Of a DNA stretch of 64,000 bases, positions 41,984 to 49,440 are shown in pieces. The translations under genes and the position numbers were made by a program. The stretch comes from Alkalicoccus urumqiensis. GTDB taxonomy: Bacteria > Bacillota > Bacilli > Bacillales > Salisediminibacteriaceae. The DNA is taken from assembly GCF_002993335.1 (NCBI RefSeq), contig NZ_PVNS01000001.1:248001-312000 (forward strand), in the 5' to 3' direction. Under the pieces are notes generated by a model. That model ran no database searches. It was given only the letters and a program-made list of their open reading frames with translations, and was not told the DNA's origin. Each line of letters starts with the position of its first letter. The stretch's first letter is position 1.

Positions 41984-42313
41984 ATGGAAAAATATCTTCA
42001 GCGCGGCAACCTTTTATGGGAAGGGTCGCGGATGATGCTGCACGAGCATGTGGATGCGCTGGAGGCGCACTGGGCTTCGGAGGAGAAGGTGCCACCGCCG
42101 CGTCCGGATCAGGATGCGCTCGGCATGATGGGACAGGAGGCACTCCATGCGCTGCATTATGAAAAAGACGTGTATGTCACTTTCTGGGAAGATGGGTTTC
42201 ATTACAAAGAGAAGGGCACAGTGGAAGGGATTAACGAACTGACAAAAGAACTCCGCTTTGCCGGCAGACGTATTCCGTTTGATCACCTGATCTGGGTGGA
42301 ACCGGCAGAATAA
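41984..42313 (+). CDS. YolD-like family protein, SOS-regulated
   Basis: 109 residues from ATG 41984 after AGGAGGTGTTCCCA. The start RGNLLWEGSRMMLHEHVDAL and the later DGFHYKEKGTVEGINELTKE fit the YolD-like family. In B. subtilis such proteins are encoded next to Y-family DNA polymerases (UvrX, PolY2) and induced by DNA damage. Here there is no polymerase gene downstream, so this is an orphan copy. The SOS box in its promoter supports a role in the damage response. Confidence 0.88.
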   Translation: MEKYLQRGNLLWEGSRMMLHEHVDALEAHWASEEKVPPPRPDQDALGMMGQEALHALHYEKDVYVTFWEDGFHYKEKGTVEGINELTKELRFAGRRIPFDHLIWVEPAE

Positions 42314-42323
42314 ACAAAAAAAC

Positions 42324-42352
42324 ACCCTGCAGACGAGGGCAGTCTGCAGGGT
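42324..42352 (-). terminator. Rho-independent terminator of the NlpC/P60 gene
   Basis: ACCCTGCAGAC-N7-GTCTGCAGGGT. Leftward it is followed by GTTTTTTTG. It lies between convergent genes. Confidence 0.85.
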
Positions 42353-42372
42353 AATCCGAGTCATATCTTATT

Positions 42373-43206
42373 TTACTGGGAAATCTGTACGGTCTGTGTG
42401 CTGTTATCCCAATGAACGACCGCACCGAGAGATTCACCGACAAAGCGGAGCGGTACCATTGTACGTCCGTCCACAATATCCGCCGGCTGATCAAGCGTCA
42501 CTGCAGATCCGTCTGCGTACGCGGTCTCTTCGCCGATAGAAAGTGCTACTTCGCTCCCGTCAAGGTTTCCGGTTGCTGTCTTCGTGCTGTTGTCCCACTG
42601 TACTGTCGCACCGAGCTCTTCAAAGATCGCGCGCATTGGTACAAGTGTGCGTCCGTCCGTTTTTACCGCTTCTTCATCCAGGTCCGAACCATTAATGTAC
42701 ACATCTACTGCTTCATAGGCCGGGGTGGATGCTGCTGCCACTTCCGGATTCTGCTCCTGTACAACGCGCTTGGCGCCGACATAGCGTGGAGACCAGTAAG
42801 AGTTGCTCAGACTCGCAATCGATACACCCTGGGAAGAGGATGAATGAATCATCTGATTGTTCCCGATGTAAATACCGTTATGCGTAATGCTGGATGTTGA
42901 ACGGGATTCGCTGAAGAATACAAGGTCTCCCGGCTGCAGGTTGGAGCGGGAAACGTAATCGCCTACACCGTACTGCTGCTGTGCAGTACGCGGAAGGTCA
43001 ACACCCGCTTTTGAGAATGCGTATCCTGTAAATCCGGAGCAGTCAAATCCGCTCGTGGAGGTCCCTCCCCACTGATACGGTGTCCCAAGCTGACTTTCTC
43101 CAGAAGAAATAATTTCATCCACGGTTCCTGCTGCTTCCACGTCTTCGGCTGCGATCGGTGCAAATGCAAATACACAAGCTGCTGTTAATACTCCCCACCA
43201 CTTCAT
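42373..43206 (-). CDS. Secreted NlpC/P60 peptidoglycan hydrolase with C-terminal stalk domain
   Basis: 277 residues. A signal peptide (VLTAACVFAFAPIAAEDVEA) precedes an NlpC/P60 domain (about 30-145). The catalytic Cys is in TSGFDCSGFTGYAF, the His in ITHNGIYIGNNQMIHSS, with LQPGDLVFF between. The stalk domain (about 165-275) has GRTLVPMRAIFEELGATVQW and GRTMVPLRFVGESLGAVVHW. It cleaves gamma-D-glutamyl-diaminopimelate bonds in the wall (family knowledge). ATG 43206 follows GGGGGTATGTACAGTTT. It is the fifth stalk-domain gene of the window. Confidence 0.93.
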   Translation of the reverse strand: MKWWGVLTAACVFAFAPIAAEDVEAAGTVDEIISSGESQLGTPYQWGGTSTSGFDCSGFTGYAFSKAGVDLPRTAQQQYGVGDYVSRSNLQPGDLVFFSESRSTSSITHNGIYIGNNQMIHSSSSQGVSIASLSNSYWSPRYVGAKRVVQEQNPEVAAASTPAYEAVDVYINGSDLDEEAVKTDGRTLVPMRAIFEELGATVQWDNSTKTATGNLDGSEVALSIGEETAYADGSAVTLDQPADIVDGRTMVPLRFVGESLGAVVHWDNSTQTVQISQ

Positions 43207-43381
43207 AAACTGTACATACCCCCATCTAAAAATTACGGCGACCTTTGTCTATCCGTGTCGTTTTTTCCACAATTGCTACTGTACCAGACACAATAACGCT
43301 TTGTGTTACAGGAACATAACAATCGGATTATTTCACCGTAATATTTGTTTAAATGAGGAGAAATCGGGAAACCCCCATCGT

Positions 43382-43831
43382 TCAGGCTTCATCGAGACGG
43401 CTCAGTACGTGATGCAGATCGTGAACGGCCCGGTGCAGCTTTTCTTTCTCTTCTTCCGGAAGACGGTCCAGCCGCTCTTCCACTACGCCCTCCATTCTTT
43501 TTTTCTGTGCTTCCAGCAGCTTTTCCCCTTCCGGAAGCAGTGCTGCCAGCATTATCCGCTGATCTTTCTCATCCCGGCGGCGGACGATCATTCCCTCCTG
43601 CTCCAGCTTCTGAATAAGCGGGGTGAAATTTGATTTTCGAAGTCCCAGCTTCGCCGCTGCCTCTGTCGTCGGAAGTTCTCCAGCATCTGCAATGACGTGA
43701 AGTATGTGAAGATGCATCGCATGAAGAGAATCGTGTTCGATGACACGCATACTTCCGAAGATCTTTTTGGAAAACAGCGGCAGGACGGACAAGAGCTCTT
43801 CTACAAGACGCTCGTTCTTGGTACCGCTCAT
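43382..43831 (-). CDS. MarR-family transcriptional regulator
   Basis: 149 residues. The winged helix has LPTTEAAAKLGLRKSNFTPL and LEQEGMIVRRRDEKDQR with the conserved DxR of the wing, flanked by the dimerising helices typical of MarR proteins. It is divergent from an ABC exporter, with 92 bp between starts. It is most likely the local repressor of that exporter. The ligand is unknown. Confidence 0.92.
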   Translation of the reverse strand: MSGTKNERLVEELLSVLPLFSKKIFGSMRVIEHDSLHAMHLHILHVIADAGELPTTEAAAKLGLRKSNFTPLIQKLEQEGMIVRRRDEKDQRIMLAALLPEGEKLLEAQKKRMEGVVEERLDRLPEEEKEKLHRAVHDLHHVLSRLDEA

Positions 43832-43848
43832 TCTCTTCCTCCTTTCAG

Positions 43849-43904
43849 TTGACTTTCTTTCCTATTTCCACACATAATACATATAGTTATTATATCAGAA
43901 CTAT
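43849..43904 (+). promoter_or_regulatory. Promoter and palindromic operator of the ABC exporter
   Basis: TTGACT (43849-43854), 18 bp, CATAAT (43873-43878). Immediately downstream ATAGTT-N10-AACTAT (43883-43904) is a palindrome over the expected start of transcription, a good site for the divergent MarR protein. Confidence 0.55.
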
Positions 43905-43923
43905 CTACGAAGGGGAGAGCGAC

Positions 43924-44859
43924 ATGGAGCCGATTATTTCCGTCCGGGGACTGACAAAAACGTACAAGCAGACGACCGCCGTGAACAACATTGATTTCGA
44001 TGTGGACCAGGGGGAAATTTTCGGGTTTCTCGGGCCAAACGGTGCCGGAAAAAGTACGACGATCAATATGATCTGTACGATGCTCGCCCCGACCTCCGGC
44101 TCGATTACCATTAATGGATGGAATGCTGCAAAGCAGCGCGGAAAAGTCCGGGAAAGCATTGGGCTTATCTTTCAGGAAAATACGCTCGATGAAAAACTGA
44201 CTGCACGAGAGAACCTTATGCTTCACTGCCGCTTTTACCGCGTACCAAAATCCCGGCGGGCAGCGCGGATTCGGGAAGTCCTGGAGATCGTTGATTTAAC
44301 AGATAAAGAAAATCAGCGTGTCGATACCTTTTCCGGCGGCATGAAGCGCAGACTCGAAATCGCACGCGGCCTGCTCCACTATCCGAAGGTCCTTTTCCTC
44401 GATGAGCCGACTGTCGGACTTGACCCGCAGACGCGGGCCCACCTGTGGGAATACATTCTCCGTTTAAAAAAGAAAGAAAACATTACGATGTTTTTAACGA
44501 CACACTACCTGGACGAAGCGGAGATAAGCGACCGTGTCGCGATCATGGATCAGGGGGAAATCATTGCCATCGATACGCCGGATGCGCTGAAAAGACAGCT
44601 CGGCGGAGACATCATTGAACTTTCCTCCACCGATAACGAGGCTGCCCGCCGGGAAGTCGAAGCAGCTGTGCCGGAAGCGGAAATCACCGTGGATGACGGC
44701 ATACTCCGCATTAAAGTTGCCGACAGCGACAAGTTCGTCTCCACCATTCTAAAGTCATTGGACACTCCCGTCACCTCCCTGAATATCCGGCGTCCGACAC
44801 TGAATGACGTGTTCCTTGCCTTTACCGGCAGAAAAATCAGCGAAGCTGCAGAGGACTAA
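43924..44859 (+). CDS. ABC-2 type exporter ATP-binding protein
   Basis: 311 residues from ATG 43924 after AAGGGGAGAGCGAC. DrrA/NatA-type ATPase: Walker A GPNGAGKST, Q-loop LIFQENTLDE, signature FSGGMKRR, Walker B VLFLDEPTVGLDPQ, H-loop LTTHYLDEAE. A C-terminal extension of about 80 residues is typical for daunorubicin-resistance-like ATPases. It pairs with the permease gene that follows after 16 bp. The MarR regulator suggests export of a toxic compound. Confidence 0.95.
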   Translation: MEPIISVRGLTKTYKQTTAVNNIDFDVDQGEIFGFLGPNGAGKSTTINMICTMLAPTSGSITINGWNAAKQRGKVRESIGLIFQENTLDEKLTARENLMLHCRFYRVPKSRRAARIREVLEIVDLTDKENQRVDTFSGGMKRRLEIARGLLHYPKVLFLDEPTVGLDPQTRAHLWEYILRLKKKENITMFLTTHYLDEAEISDRVAIMDQGEIIAIDTPDALKRQLGGDIIELSSTDNEAARREVEAAVPEAEITVDDGILRIKVADSDKFVSTILKSLDTPVTSLNIRRPTLNDVFLAFTGRKISEAAED

Positions 44860-44875
44860 GAAAGGAGAAGCCACA

Positions 44876-45700
44876 ATGGAAGGTATTTATGCAATCTGGC
44901 AGCGCGATCTGCTCAAGTTTTTTCGGGATAAAGCCCGGCTTTTTGGTTCCTTTACGATGCCGATCTTGTTTCTCCTCATTTTCGGCGGCGGATTAAGCGG
45001 GACGATGGAAAGCATGATGGGCAGCATGGCCGGTGCCGGAGAAGGCTTTAACTACGTCGAATTTGTGTTTCCCGGAATTGTCGCGATGACGCTTCTCATG
45101 ACATCGATCTTCTCCTCCCTGTCGATAATTGAGGATAAAGATTTCGGTTATATGAAAGAAATTCTCGTCTCCCCGATCTCCAGGGTGAGTATCGCCGTCG
45201 GCAAAATGCTCGGTGCGGCAACGGTTGCGACGATTCAGGGGATTATCCTCTTTCTGCTCATCCCGCTTCTCGGGCTTTCCTACAGCATCGTTTCGCTGCT
45301 GCAGGTGCTTCCGTTTATGTTTTTATTCGCCGCCGCTCTATCAGGTCTCGGCCTGCTCATCGCCAGTCTGATCCGCTCCACGCAGGGCTTTCAGATGATT
45401 GTCCAGGTACTTGTCATGCCGATGATTTTTCTTTCCGGCGCGCTGTTTCCGATCAACAATATGCCTGCCTGGATGGATATCATCGTCAAGCTAAATCCGG
45501 TGACGTACGGCGTGGATGTCATGAAAAAAATCATGATTGATGTCGACAGTCTTTCGCCGCAGGTACAGAATGCTATGGGACTGAACCTTGATGTGTTCGG
45601 CCGGCCGGTGACGATGATCGAAGAAATTTTGTTCATCGCCGGGTTTGCCGCCCTTCTCGTGCTTCTTGCCACATTCAGCTTCCGCCGGGCAAATGCATAG
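44876..45700 (+). CDS. ABC-2 type exporter permease
   Basis: 274 residues from ATG 44876 after AAAGGAGAAGCCACA; the frame open from 44804 is the tail of the ATPase region. Six membrane segments and the ABC-2 signature around GLGLLIASLIRSTQGFQMIV, FLSGALFPINNMPAWM and LNPVTYGVDVMK. It forms the membrane path of the exporter with the preceding ATPase. A short hairpin terminator follows. Confidence 0.94.
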   Translation: MEGIYAIWQRDLLKFFRDKARLFGSFTMPILFLLIFGGGLSGTMESMMGSMAGAGEGFNYVEFVFPGIVAMTLLMTSIFSSLSIIEDKDFGYMKEILVSPISRVSIAVGKMLGAATVATIQGIILFLLIPLLGLSYSIVSLLQVLPFMFLFAAALSGLGLLIASLIRSTQGFQMIVQVLVMPMIFLSGALFPINNMPAWMDIIVKLNPVTYGVDVMKKIMIDVDSLSPQVQNAMGLNLDVFGRPVTMIEEILFIAGFAALLVLLATFSFRRANA

Positions 45701-45795
45701 TATTTCCCGGGAAATAACCATCAGAAAGCCTTGGTAACGAAGTGAATGCTGCTGCAGCGATGTGTAAAGTACGCTTGATCTCTCCTCCCGGCAGC

Positions 45796-45819
45796 GAAAG
45801 CAGAGCTTTTCTGCTTTTG
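45796..45819 (+). terminator. Short hairpin terminator after the ABC exporter
   Basis: AAAGCAGA-N5-TCTGCTTT followed by TGATG. The stem is only 8 bp and the T tract is poor, so efficiency is uncertain. Confidence 0.5.
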
Positions 45820-45845
45820 ATGACCGAATGGAAACATGGTATAAT
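45817..45845 (+). promoter_or_regulatory. Sigma-A promoter of the 71-residue membrane protein
   Basis: TTGATG (45817-45822), 17 bp, TATAAT (45840-45845) preceded by TGG. It lies about 35 bp upstream of the TTG start at 45881. Confidence 0.65.
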
Positions 45846-45880
45846 TATCCAATAAAAGGAAGCGCCATTGTAGGGATATA

Positions 45881-46096
45881 TTGAAACAGAGGTTGTGGAT
45901 TCTCATTCCATTTTTAGTGGGCGTCATCATCGTTTTCGTATTTCACTTTCCGTTTTACTATCATTATTTGTTAATCGGCAGCGCCTTTCTAGCTTTATCC
46001 TTTATTGACGAAACCGAACGGAAGGCGGTAAAAATAGGGTATAAATTTTTCGGTTCTTTGTTTCTCGTGCTGGGTATCTTATATATCATTGCATGA
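45881..46096 (+). CDS. Small membrane protein, TTG start
   Basis: 71 residues starting at TTG 45881 (MKQRLWILIPFLVGVIIVFV), after TAGGGATATA, a modest ribosome site. Three hydrophobic stretches with a short charged loop DETERKAVKIGYK. It has its own promoter and a strong terminator, supporting a real gene. The family is unknown. It is more AT-rich than neighbouring genes. Confidence 0.75.
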   Translation: MKQRLWILIPFLVGVIIVFVFHFPFYYHYLLIGSAFLALSFIDETERKAVKIGYKFFGSLFLVLGILYIIA

Positions 46097-46136
46097 GACC
46101 GCCGGAACAAAAATCTGCCCTCGTCATGTACAAACA

Positions 46137-46179
46137 AAACGCGTTCGACGATCCCAACCGGGTCATCGAACGCGTTTTT
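46137..46179 (+). terminator. Rho-independent terminator
   Basis: AAACGCGTTCGA-C-GA and TC-A-TCGAACGCGTTT form a long stem with an 11 nt loop, followed by TTA. It may also serve the convergent gene ending at 46216. Confidence 0.8.
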
Positions 46180-46215
46180 ATGTGTTGAGGGCGGATCTGT
46201 CCAAGCCTTGTCTGC

Positions 46216-47094
46216 TTATGGTTTCATCGTGCGCCAGCTGCCGACATGGTGCACAGCATGGCCTGCAAACGCAGCGCTTGATCCGTTCTGTCCATGGAGC
46301 TTTTCAAGCTCCTGATTCATGTACGCCTCACCTTCTTCATAAAACGTGAGGTACGCTCCTTCTGCAGAGGCCATTGTTTCCACACCTGCAGTAATCGGCG
46401 TGCCGTGCTTTTCTCCGTATATAAGCTCCTGCCGGATCAGCTCGGTGATGACGTCTGCGCTGTCACGGTAGGACATGAGCGTTACGCCATCAGCCTTTGA
46501 AATGACCCACTCTGCCAGCACGCCGCGCCCCAGTTTGTTTTTATACGTAATTTCGTCAAACCAGAAAGGAAGGTCCATTTCCAGCGGGAGTGAAAGAGCC
46601 TCTGCGCCGGTCAGGGCGGCAAGCGTCATCTGCTGATAGGCAAGAACCGTTTTCGCCTGATTGGTTCTCCAGCCTTCGTATAAATAGGGCTCTACATCCA
46701 GGTGGATACCGGCAAAACGGGCTGCTCCCTCATGATTCTGCTGATACTGCGTCAGCCACGTGAGCATCACCTGAAGGTGCCTCTCTCCTTTTGGCGCTGC
46801 CCATTCGGGTGCTCCGTCCAGTGCGTACACGTCCATTCCGCGCTCTCCTGCTTCTTGAATAAACGAAGCGTAGGAAGAAGCCGGCACATCCCGGTTTACC
46901 TGAAGATGGATCTTCGTGACATCCCGGGATTCCAGAAAGTCAAGAACTGCCTCCTTTTCCGTATGGATCTGCCATGTATCCCAGAACCATGTTGCCCGGT
47001 CGTGTGTCATCGGTTCCTCCACCGCCCCTGCTGCACCGGTCCCGGCAAATAAAACAACGAGAGCCATCAGCATAATACCTGCTTTTTTATACAT
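46216..47094 (-). CDS. Secreted putative glycosidase-like (TIM-barrel) protein under riboswitch control
   Basis: 292 residues from ATG 47094 after GAGAGGGGTGTTTTT. The signal peptide is MLMALVVLFAGTGAAGA. The body has motifs suggestive of a TIM-barrel hydrolase: THDRATWFWDTWQIH, VTKIHLQVNRDVP, ERGMDVYALDGAPEWA, FAGIHLDVEPYLYEGW with acidic residues at a strand end, and DGVTLMSYRDSADVI. No exact family is recognised and no activity is assigned. The 5' leader carries a c-di-GMP-I riboswitch, so the protein probably acts on surface or matrix material when the cell changes between motile and sessile states. Confidence 0.8.
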   Translation of the reverse strand: MYKKAGIMLMALVVLFAGTGAAGAVEEPMTHDRATWFWDTWQIHTEKEAVLDFLESRDVTKIHLQVNRDVPASSYASFIQEAGERGMDVYALDGAPEWAAPKGERHLQVMLTWLTQYQQNHEGAARFAGIHLDVEPYLYEGWRTNQAKTVLAYQQMTLAALTGAEALSLPLEMDLPFWFDEITYKNKLGRGVLAEWVISKADGVTLMSYRDSADVITELIRQELIYGEKHGTPITAGVETMASAEGAYLTFYEEGEAYMNQELEKLHGQNGSSAAFAGHAVHHVGSWRTMKP

Positions 47095-47140
47095 AAAAAC
47101 ACCCCTCTCTGCCAGTCGAAGCCGGTAGAAAGCGGCTGTC

Positions 47141-47232
47141 GTTCCGGCGGCTTGACGACCATACACTGCGTCATGCAGTGAACAGGCTCAGAGCTTTGCG
47201 TCCTTCCCTTTCGGTGAAGTTTGCCTTTTTCA
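47141..47232 (-). promoter_or_regulatory. c-di-GMP-I (GEMM) riboswitch
   Basis: Minus-strand leader with the class hallmarks in order: AAAGGCAAACTTC, the loop ACCGAAAGG, GAAGGACGCAAAGC, then a variable stem GCATGACGCAGTG and TATGGTCGTCAAGCCGCC. The invariant ACGCAAAGC and the GAAA loop/receptor are present. A TATACT -10 lies upstream near 47262-47267. The expression platform (47095-47140) has a GC-rich hairpin but no clear T run, so the direction of control is not evident. Confidence 0.82.
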
Positions 47233-47305
47233 GAAGTCCTACGTTTCTCTTACTACTTTTAGTATACCCTGGAAATATTGCTTTGGTATATGTCTTACTA
47301 TCTAT

Positions 47306-47689
47306 TTAATTTCTATTTTTTTGAATCGCCAGCTGTTGGTCCGGACGGTCTCCACCGAAAGCGACAAATTCAACGGCGACAAGGTTCAGTTTTCCGTTCT
47401 TCATTTCTTCATAGAAGAGCACTTCCGGCTTCGTATGATCGTGTCCCGGCGTCATGGCATACTCCATGTTGATATAGTGGTACCCCATGTTCTCTACACA
47501 CGGGGAGCCCAGCTCATAGCCATCATCCAGCGCCCGTTCAATCTGATGGTATTTGGCAGTGGCTGCTTTTGTTTCCGCAAGCATTTTGTTCACGTCACTT
47601 CCAAACGATCCGGCAGCGGCAGTTCCCATCGAAGCAGCAAGCAGCAGAATGGCAAGCATTACGGTAATCCACGATTTGGACGATCCCAT
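47306..47689 (-). CDS. Conserved-looking secreted protein of unknown function
   Basis: 127 residues from ATG 47689 after GAAGGAGCAGAGCG; the frame open to 47749 is ignored. The signal peptide is ITVMLAILLLAASMGTAAA. The mature part has a helix (VNKMLAETKAATAKYHQIER) and then ALDDGYELGSPCVENMGYHY, a motif I associate with a widespread but uncharacterised secreted family. No lipobox. It ends about 40 bp upstream of the riboswitch-controlled gene's promoter. Confidence 0.75.
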   Translation of the reverse strand: MGSSKSWITVMLAILLLAASMGTAAAGSFGSDVNKMLAETKAATAKYHQIERALDDGYELGSPCVENMGYHYINMEYAMTPGHDHTKPEVLFYEEMKNGKLNLVAVEFVAFGGDRPDQQLAIQKNRN

Positions 47690-48004
47690 CGCTCTGCTCC
47701 TTCCGGCCTGAAAGCCGATTGTCCCCCGGCGGTGAAAAAAACGCGGCATTCTCTTTCTTCAGTATAATTGAATCGGCCACTCCCCGGCATAAAAAGCGAG
47801 ATTTCCCCATACGAAAACCACTATTTTGCATAGTAGATATCCGTTTCAGCCAGCATTTGTCGAGATACTGCGTTTAAATGTGAACTCCACCGGGAAGAAA
47901 CAAGTATTCCCTATACTGTATAAGTTTCCGGAAGGAGAGCGGCTGCTCTTCTTCCGCTTCTGCTTCCCAAATCTTTTTCACCTTGAGGAGGTGCGCTTAT
48001 TTTA

Positions 48005-49393
48005 TTGAACCTACTCCCGCCGTCCGTGAAGAAATATTTTCTCATGACGCGGCGGGAGCGTAAGTATGAAATGCAGTCAACGCTCTGGTATATGCCGCTG
48101 TTCTACATTCTATTGTCGTCGTTTATGGCAGGGACAACCCTTTTTCTCGATTTGTATTACGATCCGTCGCTGTATGTACCAGATGTCATCAGCATCAGCG
48201 CCAATGCGACACAGATGCTCGTCAGCACGCTCATCGGCGGTATTCTCACACTGAGCGCTTTCACGCTGAACTCGCTTCTCGTCGTTCTGACGACATTCAG
48301 TGCGCAGTTTTCGCCGCGGATGCTGTTGAATTTCGTCTCCGACCGGCGGACACAGCACGCACTCGGTGTCTTTAACGGCAACTTTGTATACGTCCTTTTC
48401 GTCTTTCTCTTTATCGGCAGTACACAGCACGAACAGTTCGTATTTGTCCCTCTGTTTACAATCGGACTCGCCTTTTCTTCGGCGATGACGTTTGTGTACT
48501 TTATCAACCACGCTACAACCTGGATGCAGGTGCACAACATTACGGATACGATGAAAGAGAATTCCCGGCATTTAGTTAAAAACACGCTGGGAAAAGAGCT
48601 GGAAATTTACCGAACAGAAGAGCCGGGCGATTTAATGAAAGAGCATCAGCGGGATCGCCGTTTTCTCACGACCAGTTCCAATGGATACCTGCAGCTGGTC
48701 GACTACCGCGCGATGATTGAGGAAGCGCGCCGGGATGATGTGATCGTCCGCTTCCACGCACAGATGGGAAACTTCGTTCTGAAGGGCAACCGCCTCCTGA
48801 GTGTATGGGGGCCTGGTTCTGCTGATGTGGACCTGGAAAAGTACCGGAAGATGATTAAAATCGGTCATAAAGAGATGGAGCTGCAGGATATTCAGCTCGG
48901 GATGCATAAACTGGCAGAACTTGCGGTGAAAGCGATCGGCAATAACGATCCGAAAACGGCGATCAACACCGTCCACCAGATGGGGGAGCTGATGATCAGC
49001 GTCACCGACTACATCACGTTTACTCCTTATTTAAATGATAAAAGCAAGCAGGTGCGGATCATCCTCTTCTCAGAAACGTTCGAGTCGTATCTCTACAAAG
49101 GCTTCGGTTTTATCCGCTATTATGCAAGGAAGGACCACCTTCTTATGACGGAGCTGATTAAGACGATCAGTAAAATCGCCGAATCCCTTCATGAGAGCAA
49201 GCATTCCATGCTCTGGGATTTCTGTGCAGATATCTTCGTCCACTTAGAGGCGGAAGATATTTATAAACTGGACCGCACGTTTCTGCTGAAAGCAATGCAG
49301 CATCTGGCCGAAGTGACCGGCGAAATCGACGACTACGACCGGATCGAAGCAGCTTTTCTGCAGAAAGCACGCGGTGCAGAGCTTCGTGCCTGA
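48005..49393 (+). CDS. DUF2254-family membrane protein
   Basis: 462 residues from TTG 48005, after GAGGAGGTGCGC with a long spacer. Four N-terminal membrane helices (SFMAGTTLFLDLYY, STLIGGILTLSAFTLNSLLV, FVYVLFVFLFIGS, PLFTIGLAFSSAMTFVYFI) precede a large cytoplasmic C-terminal part of about 290 residues. The ISANATQMLVSTLIGGILTL region and the layout fit DUF2254. Function is unknown; the architecture suggests a channel or sensor. It is monocistronic. Confidence 0.85.
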   Translation: MNLLPPSVKKYFLMTRRERKYEMQSTLWYMPLFYILLSSFMAGTTLFLDLYYDPSLYVPDVISISANATQMLVSTLIGGILTLSAFTLNSLLVVLTTFSAQFSPRMLLNFVSDRRTQHALGVFNGNFVYVLFVFLFIGSTQHEQFVFVPLFTIGLAFSSAMTFVYFINHATTWMQVHNITDTMKENSRHLVKNTLGKELEIYRTEEPGDLMKEHQRDRRFLTTSSNGYLQLVDYRAMIEEARRDDVIVRFHAQMGNFVLKGNRLLSVWGPGSADVDLEKYRKMIKIGHKEMELQDIQLGMHKLAELAVKAIGNNDPKTAINTVHQMGELMISVTDYITFTPYLNDKSKQVRIILFSETFESYLYKGFGFIRYYARKDHLLMTELIKTISKIAESLHESKHSMLWDFCADIFVHLEAEDIYKLDRTFLLKAMQHLAEVTGEIDDYDRIEAAFLQKARGAELRA

Positions 49394-49395
49394 CA

Positions 49396-49429
49396 AAAAG
49401 GACTGCCCCCGGCATGGGGCAGTCCTTTT
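49396..49429 (+). terminator. Rho-independent terminator between convergent genes
   Basis: AAAAGGACTGCCCC-N6-GGGGCAGTCCTTTT. T/A runs flank both sides, so it can end the DUF2254 gene and the TRAP operon. Confidence 0.9.
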
Positions 49430-49440
49430 CTTTATGATTT

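Noticed and set aside
43206-43330. Possible c-di-AMP riboswitch upstream of the NlpC/P60 gene
   Set aside because: The leader is short and the conserved ydaO-type words are not present.
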